64,000 nucleotides of DNA from Rossellomorea vietnamensis. Its GTDB lineage: Bacteria; Bacillota; Bacilli; Bacillales; Bacillaceae_B. The notes beneath the pieces are model-generated. The model saw only the letters and a program-made list of their open reading frames with translations. It had not been told where the DNA came from and ran no database searches. Location of the stretch: assembly GCF_001305855.1 (NCBI RefSeq), contig NZ_LIXZ01000004.1, positions 62,001 through 126,000 on the forward strand, read 5' to 3'. Position numbers and translations under genes: made by a program. How positions within the stretch are numbered: position 1 is the stretch's first letter; the number at the start of each line of letters is the position of its first letter. Below are positions 25,331 through 33,141 of the stretch, in pieces.

Positions 25331-25903
25331 ATGAAACTAATCTTATTATTCGGACCACAAGCAGTCGGGAAAATGACAGTAGGACAAGAACTGGAAAAAA
25401 GAACAGAACTGAAATTATTTCATAATCATATGACCATCGAATTGCTCCAGCCTTTCTTCGGATTTACAGAGGAAATGTGGAGAATATGCGGCATGATGAG
25501 AGAAGAAATCTTTGAATCGTTTTCAAAAACAGATCAATACGGAATGATCTTTACCTTTATGTGGGCATTTAACGAAGAAAATGATTGGAAATGGGTCGAG
25601 AAAGTCACGAATATATTTGAATCCAATGGGGCAGAAGTCTATTTCGTGGAGTTGGAGTCCAACTTGGAAGTACGACTGAAACGAAACATCACACCGAACC
25701 GACTGCAGCATAAACCTTCCAAGCGAAACATCGAAGACTCCGAAAAACGATTGCTTGCTTCCCTGGATACACATCGTCTGAATTCAGTAGAAGGGGAAAT
25801 AGAAAGAGAGAATTATATCAAGATCAATAATACAAATATGTGCCCGAAAGAGGTTGCTGAGAAAATAATAGACGAATTTCAGTTAGAGGGACGGACCTCA
25901 TAA
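25331..25903 (+). CDS. P-loop NTPase/kinase, shikimate-kinase-like
   Basis: 190 residues. Walker A GPQAVGKMTVGQEL is slightly unusual, with Met in place of Ser/Thr next to Thr. LKLFHNHMTIELLQPFF and the lid region RLKRNITPNRLQHKP follow. Substrate unknown. The last codons (LEGRTS) are written by the GAGGGACGGACCT motif at 25886-25898, so the C-terminus may have been replaced by that element. ATG 25331 follows AAGGGGGC. Confidence 0.75.
   Translation: MKLILLFGPQAVGKMTVGQELEKRTELKLFHNHMTIELLQPFFGFTEEMWRICGMMREEIFESFSKTDQYGMIFTFMWAFNEENDWKWVEKVTNIFESNGAEVYFVELESNLEVRLKRNITPNRLQHKPSKRNIEDSEKRLLASLDTHRLNSVEGEIERENYIKINNTNMCPKEVAEKIIDEFQLEGRTS
25886..25898 (+). repeat. Copy of the GAGGGACGGACCT motif at a gene end
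   Basis: The 13-mer GAGGGACGGACCT forms the last coding bases and stop region of the kinase gene. It matches the intergenic copies at 6408 and 33143 exactly. Confidence 0.45.
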
Positions 25904-25930
25904 AATGAATCAGGAAAAATAGGAGGAACT

Positions 25931-26527
25931 ATGACAACCACTATCTTTCATTCCCCGCCGACATTAGAAAACGAAAAAGTAAAATTGATTCCATTGGAGA
26001 TTAAGCATTCCAAGGAACTTCTCGAAGTGAATGACCCGGAGATTTGGCGTTACATGCTGTTGGAAATCACCACCCTCGAAGAAGTGGAAAAGTGGGTAAC
26101 AGCCGCCGTTCGTTTACGGGATCAACAGACCGCCTTGCCTTTTGCCGTGGTGTTAAAAGAACAAAATAAAATCATTGGGTCGACCAGGTTGTTTGAAATC
26201 AATCTTACACAAAAATCGTGTGAACTCGGTTCTACCTGGTACAGCAAAGACCATCAAAGGTCATTCGTTAATTCCAATTGTAAGTATTTGATCCTTCAAT
26301 ACTGTTTTGAGGTACTTGGGATGATGCGGGTTCAGCTTAAAACAGATGAACGAAATCTCCGTTCTCAGAAAGCCATTGAAAGAATGGGTGCCGTGAAAGA
26401 GGGAGTCCTGAGGAAAGAAAGAATTTTGTCCGGGGGCTATGTCAGAAATGCCGTTGTGTATTCGATCATTGATGAAGAGTGGCCTTCGATAAAGGAAGGA
26501 TTTGCTTTGAGGGATTTGAAGTATTGA
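25931..26527 (+). CDS. GNAT-family N-acetyltransferase (RimJ/RimL type)
   Basis: 198 residues, ATG 25931 behind ATAGGAGGAAC. It has the RimJ/RimL layout: N-terminal VKLIPLEIKHSKELLEV, central GSTRLFEINL, then CELGSTWYSKDHQRSFVNS and NLRSQKAIERMGAVKEGVLR. Family members acetylate N-termini of ribosomal proteins or, in resistance contexts, antibiotics. The substrate is unknown here. 27 nt after the kinase gene. Confidence 0.85.
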   Translation: MTTTIFHSPPTLENEKVKLIPLEIKHSKELLEVNDPEIWRYMLLEITTLEEVEKWVTAAVRLRDQQTALPFAVVLKEQNKIIGSTRLFEINLTQKSCELGSTWYSKDHQRSFVNSNCKYLILQYCFEVLGMMRVQLKTDERNLRSQKAIERMGAVKEGVLRKERILSGGYVRNAVVYSIIDEEWPSIKEGFALRDLKY

Positions 26528-26637
26528 ATTGAAGCGGCGTTTGAAAGGTATTTATGAGTAGTTTGGATTGAGAATATGAGGCTATGACTGCGAAGAGATA
26601 CACCTGACCTCAGTATACATTAAGTGAGGAGATGAGG

Positions 26638-27051
26638 ATGTTGGGTTTTATTTTGAAATTTTTCTTTATCATTGCCATCTATATCATTCTCATTTTCTTA
26701 TTCCACCGTGTGATTAGCAGATACCTGGGCTTGGAAAAGAGGAAGTTTTTTTCTCACGAGATGGTAAATGAACAGCATGAAAAAGGAGATAAGCTAATAG
26801 GGTATTTCGCTGTTGTAACGTTAATAGCAGGTTTCATTTTTCATGTCACTACTAATTTCGATGTGGAATTTTGGTTTTTGCAACCTTACTTTATCATTGC
26901 GTTCTTTTTTATCGCAAGGCAATTATGGAAGTCTTACATGGAGAGGAAATGGATGGGAAGCACTAAAGAATATCTCTACACGTTGATGGAGGCGGTATTA
27001 TACATTTTATTATTTAGTGCTCTCTTTTCTTCGAATAGCTGGTTAATTTGA
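26638..27051 (+). CDS. DUF4181-type membrane protein
   Basis: 137 residues from ATG 26638 (SD GAGGAG six bases upstream; ATG 26632 overlaps the SD). Four hydrophobic helices with the charged segment VISRYLGLEKRKFFSHEMVN after the first, clearly related to 21989-22411. Function unknown. About 110 nt separate it from the preceding GNAT gene. Confidence 0.72.
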   Translation: MLGFILKFFFIIAIYIILIFLFHRVISRYLGLEKRKFFSHEMVNEQHEKGDKLIGYFAVVTLIAGFIFHVTTNFDVEFWFLQPYFIIAFFFIARQLWKSYMERKWMGSTKEYLYTLMEAVLYILLFSALFSSNSWLI

Positions 27052-27129
27052 GCAGCCAAAAACTCTAGAAAGCTAAATATATTTGCCTCTGATCTTGCGA
27101 TACTAAGTCATTTATAAGGAGGATTTACC

Positions 27130-28014
27130 ATGCCCAACCTCAAAAACGGAGAATTCACCGTACCTCTTAATGGAATCAATCACTGGGTTAAAATCGAAGG
27201 CGCTGAAAACCAGACCATTCCACTGATCATTCTCCACGGAGGACCAGGTGGGAATCACTATGTGTTTGAAAGGACGGCTGGCCCGTTACTCGGGAAGACC
27301 AGGACAATTGTTTACTATGAGCAACGCGGGTGTGGGAGGTCGGAAAAGCCTTACGCTGACGATGAATATACAATTGACGTATTGACTGAGGACTTCAAAG
27401 AACTGAAGAAATGGTTAGGAGTTGAAAAGGTCAATCTTCTCGGATACTCCTTTGGCGGAGAGCTGGCACTTGAGATTGCCAATCACCTTCCTGAAGAGAT
27501 TTACCAACTCATTGTATCAGCTCCAAGTCTTCTCAATACAGACATTCATAAAATGGTGCAAGTAACCGGTTTTTTGTCTATTGGAGATTCAAATCTATTT
27601 AACAAAATATCAGCTTGCTTTCAAAGGGGAGCGACTCTTGACGCAATCTATGACGAGGTATGGGGGATGGTGAGTCCCGAAATCGTGGACCTATTATTAT
27701 TTGAAAACCAGGAAATTGCCAGAATAAATCGAGAGTTGTGGGAAGAAAGCAATCTCGTTAACACTGGTCTCATGAATCGTACCCTCACGAACAGTCCGGT
27801 TAAAGTCCCCCTTCTCGACCGTCTCAAGGAAATTCATCATCAGATACTCATAATGACAGGGGTGTTTGATCGAAATACTGGTTTGCCCGTTGCCAAACTG
27901 ATTCATTCCAGCCTGCCAAATAGCACTCTGACCCTATTCGAAAAGAGTGCCCATTTTCCTGACTTGGAGGAAACGGACAGGTTTGTGAAGGAAATCAATA
28001 AGTTTTTGTATTAG
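27130..28014 (+). CDS. Alpha/beta hydrolase, proline iminopeptidase-like
   Basis: 294 residues, ATG 27130 behind AAGGAGGATTTACC. Oxyanion motif HGGPGG, nucleophile elbow GYSFGG, Asp in GVFDRNTG and His in SAHFPDLEE give a complete S33-type triad. QRGCGRSEKP is the typical strand before the cap. Family members cleave N-terminal proline or act as esterases. A second, different S33-type hydrolase lies at 35492-36346. Confidence 0.86.
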   Translation: MPNLKNGEFTVPLNGINHWVKIEGAENQTIPLIILHGGPGGNHYVFERTAGPLLGKTRTIVYYEQRGCGRSEKPYADDEYTIDVLTEDFKELKKWLGVEKVNLLGYSFGGELALEIANHLPEEIYQLIVSAPSLLNTDIHKMVQVTGFLSIGDSNLFNKISACFQRGATLDAIYDEVWGMVSPEIVDLLLFENQEIARINRELWEESNLVNTGLMNRTLTNSPVKVPLLDRLKEIHHQILIMTGVFDRNTGLPVAKLIHSSLPNSTLTLFEKSAHFPDLEETDRFVKEINKFLY

Positions 28015-28041
28015 ATAACGAAAAAAAGTGAGGTAACCCCA

Positions 28042-28602
28042 ATGAACAATATCCAAAAAGAAATCAAGGTCGTAATCGGGGCAGGGGAATATCATAACAA
28101 CCCCGGCTGGTTGCATACCCAGGAAGAAGACCTGAATTTACTGGACGAAACGACGTGGCAGAACATGTTCGAAGAAAGCTCAATATCCGCTATTTTGGCT
28201 GAGCATGTATGGGAACACCTAACATACGAAGAAGGGTTGCAGGCAGCTAAGATATGCATGAAGTATCTTAAGCCTTCTGGATACATCCGTTGTGCTGTAC
28301 CTGATGGGAATTTTCCTGATGAAGACTATCAAAGGATCGTACAAATAGGGGGACCCGGACCGGCTGATCATCCTGCTGCCAGCCATAAGATCGTTTATAA
28401 CTACAGGTTGTTAATGGAATTATTTGAAACGGCCGGATTTGAAGTAAGACTGCTTGAGTATTTTGACCAGAGAGGCGACTTCCACCAAAGTGATTGGGAT
28501 GGGTCTGATGGCGTCATCTTCCGTTCCAAGAAGTTCGATCCGAGAAATCAGGGGGAACGTGTTGCCGTTCCTTCTCTTATCCTTGACGCCATTAAGTATT
28601 GA
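28042..28602 (+). CDS. Predicted class I SAM-dependent methyltransferase (COG4627-like)
   Basis: 186 residues, ATG 28042 behind AGTGAGGT. The usual first glycine motif is reduced to VVIGAGEYHNNPGW; ILAEHVWEHLTYEEG and LKPSGYIRCAVPDG are the acidic-loop and post-motif strands of methyltransferase type-11 folds. Families of this type often act on sugars or small metabolites. Stop codon TGA overlaps the possible -35 of the hisS2 leader promoter. Confidence 0.75.
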   Translation: MNNIQKEIKVVIGAGEYHNNPGWLHTQEEDLNLLDETTWQNMFEESSISAILAEHVWEHLTYEEGLQAAKICMKYLKPSGYIRCAVPDGNFPDEDYQRIVQIGGPGPADHPAASHKIVYNYRLLMELFETAGFEVRLLEYFDQRGDFHQSDWDGSDGVIFRSKKFDPRNQGERVAVPSLILDAIKY

Positions 28603-28652
28603 AATCACCTTTCTTATCTGATAACGTATATGAAAATAAGAGGTGGATAAAA

Positions 28653-28709
28653 ATGACTTTCATCAACACGCAACGCTCATTCACACAATTCCATCATCAT
28701 ATCGAGTAA
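28653..28709 (+). CDS. Leader peptide with three consecutive His codons
   Basis: ATG 28653 behind AAGAGGTGG encodes MTFINTQRSFTQFHHHIE, 18 residues, TAA 28707-28709. Three CAT codons (28692-28700) lie just before the stop. The stop codon itself is the first base-paired triplet of the hairpin that follows. Together with the terminator before a histidyl-tRNA synthetase gene, this fits a translated attenuation leader sensing charged tRNA-His. Confidence 0.7.
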   Translation: MTFINTQRSFTQFHHHIE

Positions 28710-28809
28710 CCTTGCTATCCGATTTTTAACAATCGAACATAGGAAGGTTATTTCCCATAGAACCGCATTTGATTAAGTTATTCGCTTATCAAGTGCGGTT
28801 CTTTTTTTA
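28707..28809 (+). promoter_or_regulatory. Transcription attenuator of hisS2 (mutually exclusive hairpins)
   Basis: Segment 1:2: TAACCTT-CTAT-CGAT (28707-28723) pairs with ATCG-ATAG-AAGGTTA (28732-28750). Segment 3:4 is a terminator: AGAACCGCATTTGAT (28759-28773) with ATCAAGTGCGGTTCT (28788-28802), then seven T. Segment 2:3: GGTTAT (28746-28751) can pair with AT-AGAACC (28757-28764), breaking the terminator. A ribosome stalled on the His codons would cover segment 1 and favour 2:3, giving read-through. Confidence 0.7.
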
Positions 28810-28832
28810 TACAAAAAAGGAGGAGAAGACAG

Positions 28833-30125
28833 ATGAAGATGAAGAAAATGGATTATCAAAATGTCAAAGGGACGCAGGATTATTTACCGGAGGCGGAAGT
28901 GATCAGAAGGGAAGTCAGAAGAACATTGGAGGATGTTTTCATTCAATACGGCTGCAAGCCCCTTGAAACCCCAATTCTGAATTACACTGAATTACTCGCC
29001 TCGAAATATGCGGGTGGCGCTGAGATACTGGAAGAGATGTACACCTTAACGGACAGGGGAGAAAGGGACCTCGCCCTGCGCTATGACCTGACAATTCCCT
29101 TTGCCAAAGCAGCAGCCATGAATCCTACCATTCCCATGCCATTCAAGCGCTATGAAATCGGAAAAGTGTTCAGGGACGGACCTATCAAGGCAGGAAGGTT
29201 CCGGGAGTTCACCCAGTGCGATGTGGATATTGTGGGCGTTGATTCACAGGTGGCGGAAGCGGAGCTGATGATGATGGCACTGGATGCCTTCCGTAAGCTC
29301 GATATGAAGGTGACGATTCAATACAATAACCGCAAACTTCTGACGGGGATGCTTGAGGTGTTCGGAGTGGAATCAGATCAAATCAATCAAGCAGTCTTGA
29401 TCCTCGACAAACTCGAAAAAATTGGTGTCGGTGCTGTGATTACAGAACTCACGGACCTGTCCATCTCTGACAGCACTAATCGATTGATTCAACAATTCCT
29501 GACAGACAGGGACAATAACCGATTGGGCTATTTCGAATCATACGCCGATCAAAACAGCCAAGTCAGGGAGGGGTTAGAAGAATTAAAGGAACTGACCTCC
29601 TACCTTGATTTCCTGGATATCAACGAACAATGCGTGTTCAATCCCTTTTTAGCAAGAGGATTGGAAATCTACACGGGGACCATTTATGAAATTTTCTTAG
29701 CGGACGGGTCTATCACTTCAAGCATCGGGAGTGGCGGACGGTATGATAATGCTGTCGGTGGTCTATTGGGAACAAATGAAAATATCTCGACCGTAGGCAT
29801 ATCGTTTGGATTGGACGTCATATATGCAGCGATCATGGCTTCCCAGCGCAACATGAAAAAGACTGCCAACATTGACTATTACGTCATTCCCCTCGGTACA
29901 AGGAAGGAGTCCTTACGAGTAGCCAGTGATTTAAGGAGAAAAGGTTACACGGTCGAACTGGAGATGAGCAGTCGGAAATTAGGCAAGCTGTTGGAAAAAG
30001 CAAACAAAGAAGGGGTGCGGAATGTGATTGTCATAGGAGAAGAGGAGGTTAGGAAGAATCAGTATAAGGTGAAGAATATGGAGACCGGAGAAGAGGAAGT
30101 ATGGGATATGTGTGCTGTGAAATAG
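28833..30125 (+). CDS. hisS2: Histidyl-tRNA synthetase, second type (HisS2)
   Basis: 430 residues, ATG 28833 seven bases after AAGGAGGAG. Class II synthetase: motif 1 region VKGTQDYLPEAEVIRREVRR, motif 2 FRDGPIKAGRFREFTQCDVD, the His-binding RGLEIYTGTIYEIF, motif 3 near SSIGSGGRYDNAVG and VGISFGLDV, and a C-terminal anticodon-binding domain (IPLGTRKESLRVASDLRRKG). The QCDVDIVG form of motif 2 is that of archaeal/eukaryotic-like HisRS, known in some Bacillus species as HisS2. It is full length, so probably charges tRNA rather than acting as HisZ. Expression appears controlled by the His leader upstream. Confidence 0.87.
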   Translation: MKMKKMDYQNVKGTQDYLPEAEVIRREVRRTLEDVFIQYGCKPLETPILNYTELLASKYAGGAEILEEMYTLTDRGERDLALRYDLTIPFAKAAAMNPTIPMPFKRYEIGKVFRDGPIKAGRFREFTQCDVDIVGVDSQVAEAELMMMALDAFRKLDMKVTIQYNNRKLLTGMLEVFGVESDQINQAVLILDKLEKIGVGAVITELTDLSISDSTNRLIQQFLTDRDNNRLGYFESYADQNSQVREGLEELKELTSYLDFLDINEQCVFNPFLARGLEIYTGTIYEIFLADGSITSSIGSGGRYDNAVGGLLGTNENISTVGISFGLDVIYAAIMASQRNMKKTANIDYYVIPLGTRKESLRVASDLRRKGYTVELEMSSRKLGKLLEKANKEGVRNVIVIGEEEVRKNQYKVKNMETGEEEVWDMCAVK

Positions 30126-30343
30126 ACTTCAGGGAATCATCATTAAGAAAGAGCAACTGGTGGCTCGTAAGCAATATATACTACATCCCAGTCAGTTTTC
30201 CCTTTTTTGTAAAAATCCCTGAGAATAAAGATTGAATTTTCTTCACACAACCTTCATTAAGATGGATACCAAAATCCATACCCACTTAACATCCCATCCC
30301 TAAACTGTAGTCGAATACATATTAGGGATTGGAGATGAAGAAC

Positions 30344-31174
30344 ATGAACAAAAAGTTTTTAATCGGAACAGGGATTGCGGTTTCATTGTTATTGAGTCCG
30401 TTCAGTCAGGCATTTGCAGAAGAGCCGACAGCTGGAGAGAAAAAGCAGGTAGAGAATATTGGGCACCGAGGAGCTGCAGCCTATGCTCCTGAAAACACGA
30501 TCGCAAGCTATGACTTGGCTGTCGATATGAAGGCGGATTATATTGAAATCGATGTCCAACGAAGCGTAGACGGTGAATTGGTCGTCATCCATGATACATC
30601 AGTGGATCGCACAACCAACGGCACGGGAAAAGTAGGAGACTTAACACTAGAGCAAATGAAGAGTCTTGATGCAGGAAGCTGGAAAGGCGAACAATTTTCA
30701 GGAGAAAAGATCCCGACCTTTGAAGAAGTGCTGGATCGCTATCATGGAAAAGTGGGGATCTTAATCGAAATGAAGTCTCCGGAGCTTTATCCTGGAATAG
30801 AGGAACAAGTGGCTGATGCATTAAAGGCACGTCATCTCGACAAGCCACAAAACGAAAAAATTATTCTTCAATCCTTTAATTTTGACTCGATGAAAAAAAT
30901 GGATCAACTGCTTCCGAAAGTTCCAGTCGGCGTTTTAGCATGGAGTAAGGACCAAGCGACACCAGAAGCGTTAAAAGAGATCTCCACATATGCAGAATGG
31001 TTCAATCCAAGCTATGGGATTGTGACAGAACAAGTGGTGGAGGACGTTCACTCTTTAGATATGCAAATCGGATCATGGACGGTGCGCAGTCATGAAGCCG
31101 CAGATTTCTTATTCGACATGAATGTGGATGCGATCATAACGGATTATCCGGATTACGTGGATCCAAGGAATTAA
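30344..31174 (+). CDS. glpQ: Secreted glycerophosphodiester phosphodiesterase (GlpQ-like)
   Basis: 276 residues from ATG 30344, nine bases after GGAG (30331-30334). Residues 1-24 are a signal peptide ending QAFA. GDPD motifs: GHRGAAAYAPENTIASY, EIDVQRSVDGELVVIHD, DRTTNGTG, and IEMKSPELYPG; catalytic His, metal-binding Glu and Asp are present. It should release glycerol-3-phosphate from phospholipid or teichoic acid debris outside the cell. The gap 30126-30343 contains no gene; TTCACA and TTCATT spaced 5 bp (30242-30258) could be weak Pho hexamers, which would fit, but the match is poor. Confidence 0.87.
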   Translation: MNKKFLIGTGIAVSLLLSPFSQAFAEEPTAGEKKQVENIGHRGAAAYAPENTIASYDLAVDMKADYIEIDVQRSVDGELVVIHDTSVDRTTNGTGKVGDLTLEQMKSLDAGSWKGEQFSGEKIPTFEEVLDRYHGKVGILIEMKSPELYPGIEEQVADALKARHLDKPQNEKIILQSFNFDSMKKMDQLLPKVPVGVLAWSKDQATPEALKEISTYAEWFNPSYGIVTEQVVEDVHSLDMQIGSWTVRSHEAADFLFDMNVDAIITDYPDYVDPRN

Positions 31175-31186
31175 TAGGTTAAGAGA

Positions 31187-31212
31187 AAAGAAGCAGCGGA
31201 TGCTGCTTTTTT
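31187..31212 (+). terminator. Rho-independent terminator after glpQ-like gene
   Basis: AAGCAGC / GCTGCTT around GGAT, followed by a run of T. Confidence 0.88.
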
Positions 31213-31260
31213 TATTCATCTGAATATTTCATTCTACCTTTGCCCATACTAAACCACACC

Positions 31261-31337
31261 AGCCCTTTTCGTATTATAGCTCTGACTTGGTTCGTCCAAG
31301 TTAACCTACCTCTTACGAAGAAGGGCTTATTTTTTTG
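31261..31337 (+). ncRNA. Structured element: long stem, inner hairpin, terminal T-run
   Basis: Outer stem AGCCCTTTTCGTA (31261-31273) pairs with TACGAA-g-AAGGGCT (31314-31327). The interior contains a perfect 6-bp hairpin ACTTGG / CCAAGT (31285-31301). A seven-T run follows. It comes after a complete terminator, so it is not needed for glpQ. It could be a small RNA, a conditional terminator, or a second terminator. Confidence 0.4.
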
Positions 31338-31401
31338 CGGAATGGGCTCATATTATCGCTCAACTCACCCATCTCGACAACTATCCAATCATCTGTTACT
31401 A

Positions 31402-31439
31402 TATAATAGTTACCCAAGATAACCATTACCTAAGATAAC
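31402..31439 (+). promoter_or_regulatory. Promoter -10 with two tandem MarR-type operators
   Basis: TATAAT at 31402-31407 is followed by GTTACCCAAGATAAC (31409-31423) and ATTACCTAAGATAAC (31425-31439). The two boxes are 16-bp direct repeats and each is itself an imperfect palindrome (GTTA...TAAC). They sit over the transcription start, ideal for repression by the MarR protein encoded 26 nt downstream. Confidence 0.6.
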
Positions 31440-31464
31440 TATATAAGAAGGAGGAACCACCAAA

Positions 31465-31884
31465 ATGAAATCGGCACAACAGTTTTTTCAGGAGCTGATC
31501 AGGCTCTACAGGCCGTTTGAGAATCAATTGAACGTTCAACTGAGTGAACACGGTTTGCACAGGGCTCAGTGGACGATTTTATATAATCTCTACCATAACG
31601 GACCAGCTTCCAATGTCGAGATCTCAAATTATCAAAGTGTAGAGAAGCCGACGATTACGAGGACGGTTCATCAGTTGGAGGAAGCGGGCTATATCCAGCG
31701 TATTCCAGGGAAAGACCGTCGGGAAAAGCGGATGCAGCTGACGGATGCGGGGATTGAAGTGTATGAGAATGCCCGTAAAACCATCGATCGTTTTGAACAG
31801 ACCATCATGGATGGAATCAGCGAAGAGAAGCAGCTTGAGATGATGGAAATGATGAAAAAAATCAAAGAAAATTTGAACAGATAA
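31465..31884 (+). CDS. MarR-family transcriptional regulator
   Basis: 139 residues, ATG 31465 behind AAGGAGGAACC. Winged helix: LHRAQWTILYNLYHNGPASN, recognition region YQSVEKPTITRTVHQLEEAG and the wing RIPGKDRREKRMQLTD. No redox Cys are visible, so a ligand-responsive repressor is likely. It is 12 nt upstream of an MFS transporter, forming a two-gene operon presumably repressed at the tandem boxes 31409-31439. Confidence 0.88.
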   Translation: MKSAQQFFQELIRLYRPFENQLNVQLSEHGLHRAQWTILYNLYHNGPASNVEISNYQSVEKPTITRTVHQLEEAGYIQRIPGKDRREKRMQLTDAGIEVYENARKTIDRFEQTIMDGISEEKQLEMMEMMKKIKENLNR

Positions 31885-31896
31885 GGAGTTTTACAG

Positions 31897-33090
31897 ATGA
31901 GTCAGACACAATCAAAGCTATGGACGAAGGACTTCACTCTCATGTCCATCGCCAACTTTTTCATCTATTTAATCTTTTATTTATTGCTTGTCACCATGGC
32001 AGTATATGCCGTGGATGAATTCGGAGCATCGGAAAGTCAAGCGGGTCTTGTGACCGGGATCTTCATCATCGGGACCTTGATCGGACGATTATTCCTGGGC
32101 CGGATGATTACGACTATCGGAAATAAGAAAATGCTGTTTGTCGGTATGATCGCATTCATTGCTACCTCATGCTTGTATTTCGTGGAGGGCGGCATCAGTT
32201 TCTTACTGCTAACCCGTTTTCTTCACGGTGTGGCACTCGGAATGGTCAGTACGGCTACAGGTACCATCGTAGCGGAAATCATCCCTGCGAGCCGGAAAGG
32301 GGAAGGGATCGGTTACTACAGTATGAGCATCACGCTCGCAACCGCCGTTGGCCCATTCTTCGGTCTTTTCTTAAGTCAGCATGCAAGCTTCCAGGCGATC
32401 TTTGCCTTCTGTCTTGCACTTGGGGTCATCAGCTACATCATTACACTGTTTGTGAAAATCCCTGTCGTCAAGAAACCGGCAGGGAAAAAAGCGGAGAAAG
32501 AGCGTCTAACCCTCTCAAGCTTCATCGAGCCAAAAGCATTACCGATTGCGTTGGTTGTGTTGTTCGTTTCCCTTGCTTACTCAAGTGTCCTGTCGTTCAT
32601 TAATTTCTATGCCATCGACATCAACCTTGTAGAAGCAGCGAGCGTATTCTTTGTTGTCTATGCCGTAGCGATCCTTGTATCGCGCCCATTCACAGGCAGA
32701 CTGATGGATGCAAAAGGAGCCAAGGCGGTCATGCTGCCGGCATTTGTCTTTTTCGCGGCTGGCTTGTTCCTATTAAGTGCGGCTGGTAACACGATGATCC
32801 TGCTTCTTTCAGGTGTCCTGATTGGACTTGGATTCGGTAATATGCAATCCGTCACACAGGCAATTGCCGTGAAGGCCGTTCCACCTGAGCGAGTGGGGCT
32901 AGCAACTTCAACCTATTACATTTCCCTGGATGCAGGCCTTGGATTCGGACCTTATGTACTTGGCTTCCTGATTCCCTTGACAGGCTACCGTTCACTGTAC
33001 ATGATCATGGGAATACTCGTTGCCGCAACACTTGTACTCTACTACTTTCAAGAAAGAAAAAAATCGCGCACAGTACTCGCGCATGAATAA
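31897..33090 (+). CDS. MFS transporter paired with MarR regulator
   Basis: 397 residues, 12 transmembrane segments, ATG 31897 behind AAGGAGTTT. Motif A in loop 2-3 is GRLFLGRMITTIGNKKMLF, with a second copy SRPFTGRLMDAKGAKAVML in the second half; helix 5 has a drug-exporter-like GPFFGLFLS. A proton-coupled exporter of a toxic compound is most likely given the MarR partner. Substrate unknown. Confidence 0.86.
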   Translation: MSQTQSKLWTKDFTLMSIANFFIYLIFYLLLVTMAVYAVDEFGASESQAGLVTGIFIIGTLIGRLFLGRMITTIGNKKMLFVGMIAFIATSCLYFVEGGISFLLLTRFLHGVALGMVSTATGTIVAEIIPASRKGEGIGYYSMSITLATAVGPFFGLFLSQHASFQAIFAFCLALGVISYIITLFVKIPVVKKPAGKKAEKERLTLSSFIEPKALPIALVVLFVSLAYSSVLSFINFYAIDINLVEAASVFFVVYAVAILVSRPFTGRLMDAKGAKAVMLPAFVFFAAGLFLLSAAGNTMILLLSGVLIGLGFGNMQSVTQAIAVKAVPPERVGLATSTYYISLDAGLGFGPYVLGFLIPLTGYRSLYMIMGILVAATLVLYYFQERKKSRTVLAHE

Positions 33091-33104
33091 TCTTTTCGAT
33101 CTCT

Positions 33105-33141
33105 TAAAGGAGTCTGACCACATGGCCGGACTCCTTTTTTT
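33105..33141 (+). terminator. Rho-independent terminator after the MarR-MFS operon
   Basis: AAAGGAGTC / GACTCCTTTT stem with a 14-nt loop, then a T-run that abuts the GAGGGACGGACCT motif. Confidence 0.88.

Noticed and set aside
28653-28830. T-box riboswitch before hisS2
   Set aside because: GAACCGC in the terminator stem faintly resembles a T-box, but the AGGGTGGNACCGCG core and Stem I features are absent and a translated His leader explains the structure better.
28833-30125. HisZ regulatory subunit of ATP phosphoribosyltransferase
   Set aside because: The C-terminal anticodon-binding domain and full class II motifs are present and no his biosynthesis genes are nearby.
31240-31422. Plus-strand ORF of 60 residues
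   Set aside because: Spans the structured element and the marR promoter; no SD and low-complexity composition.
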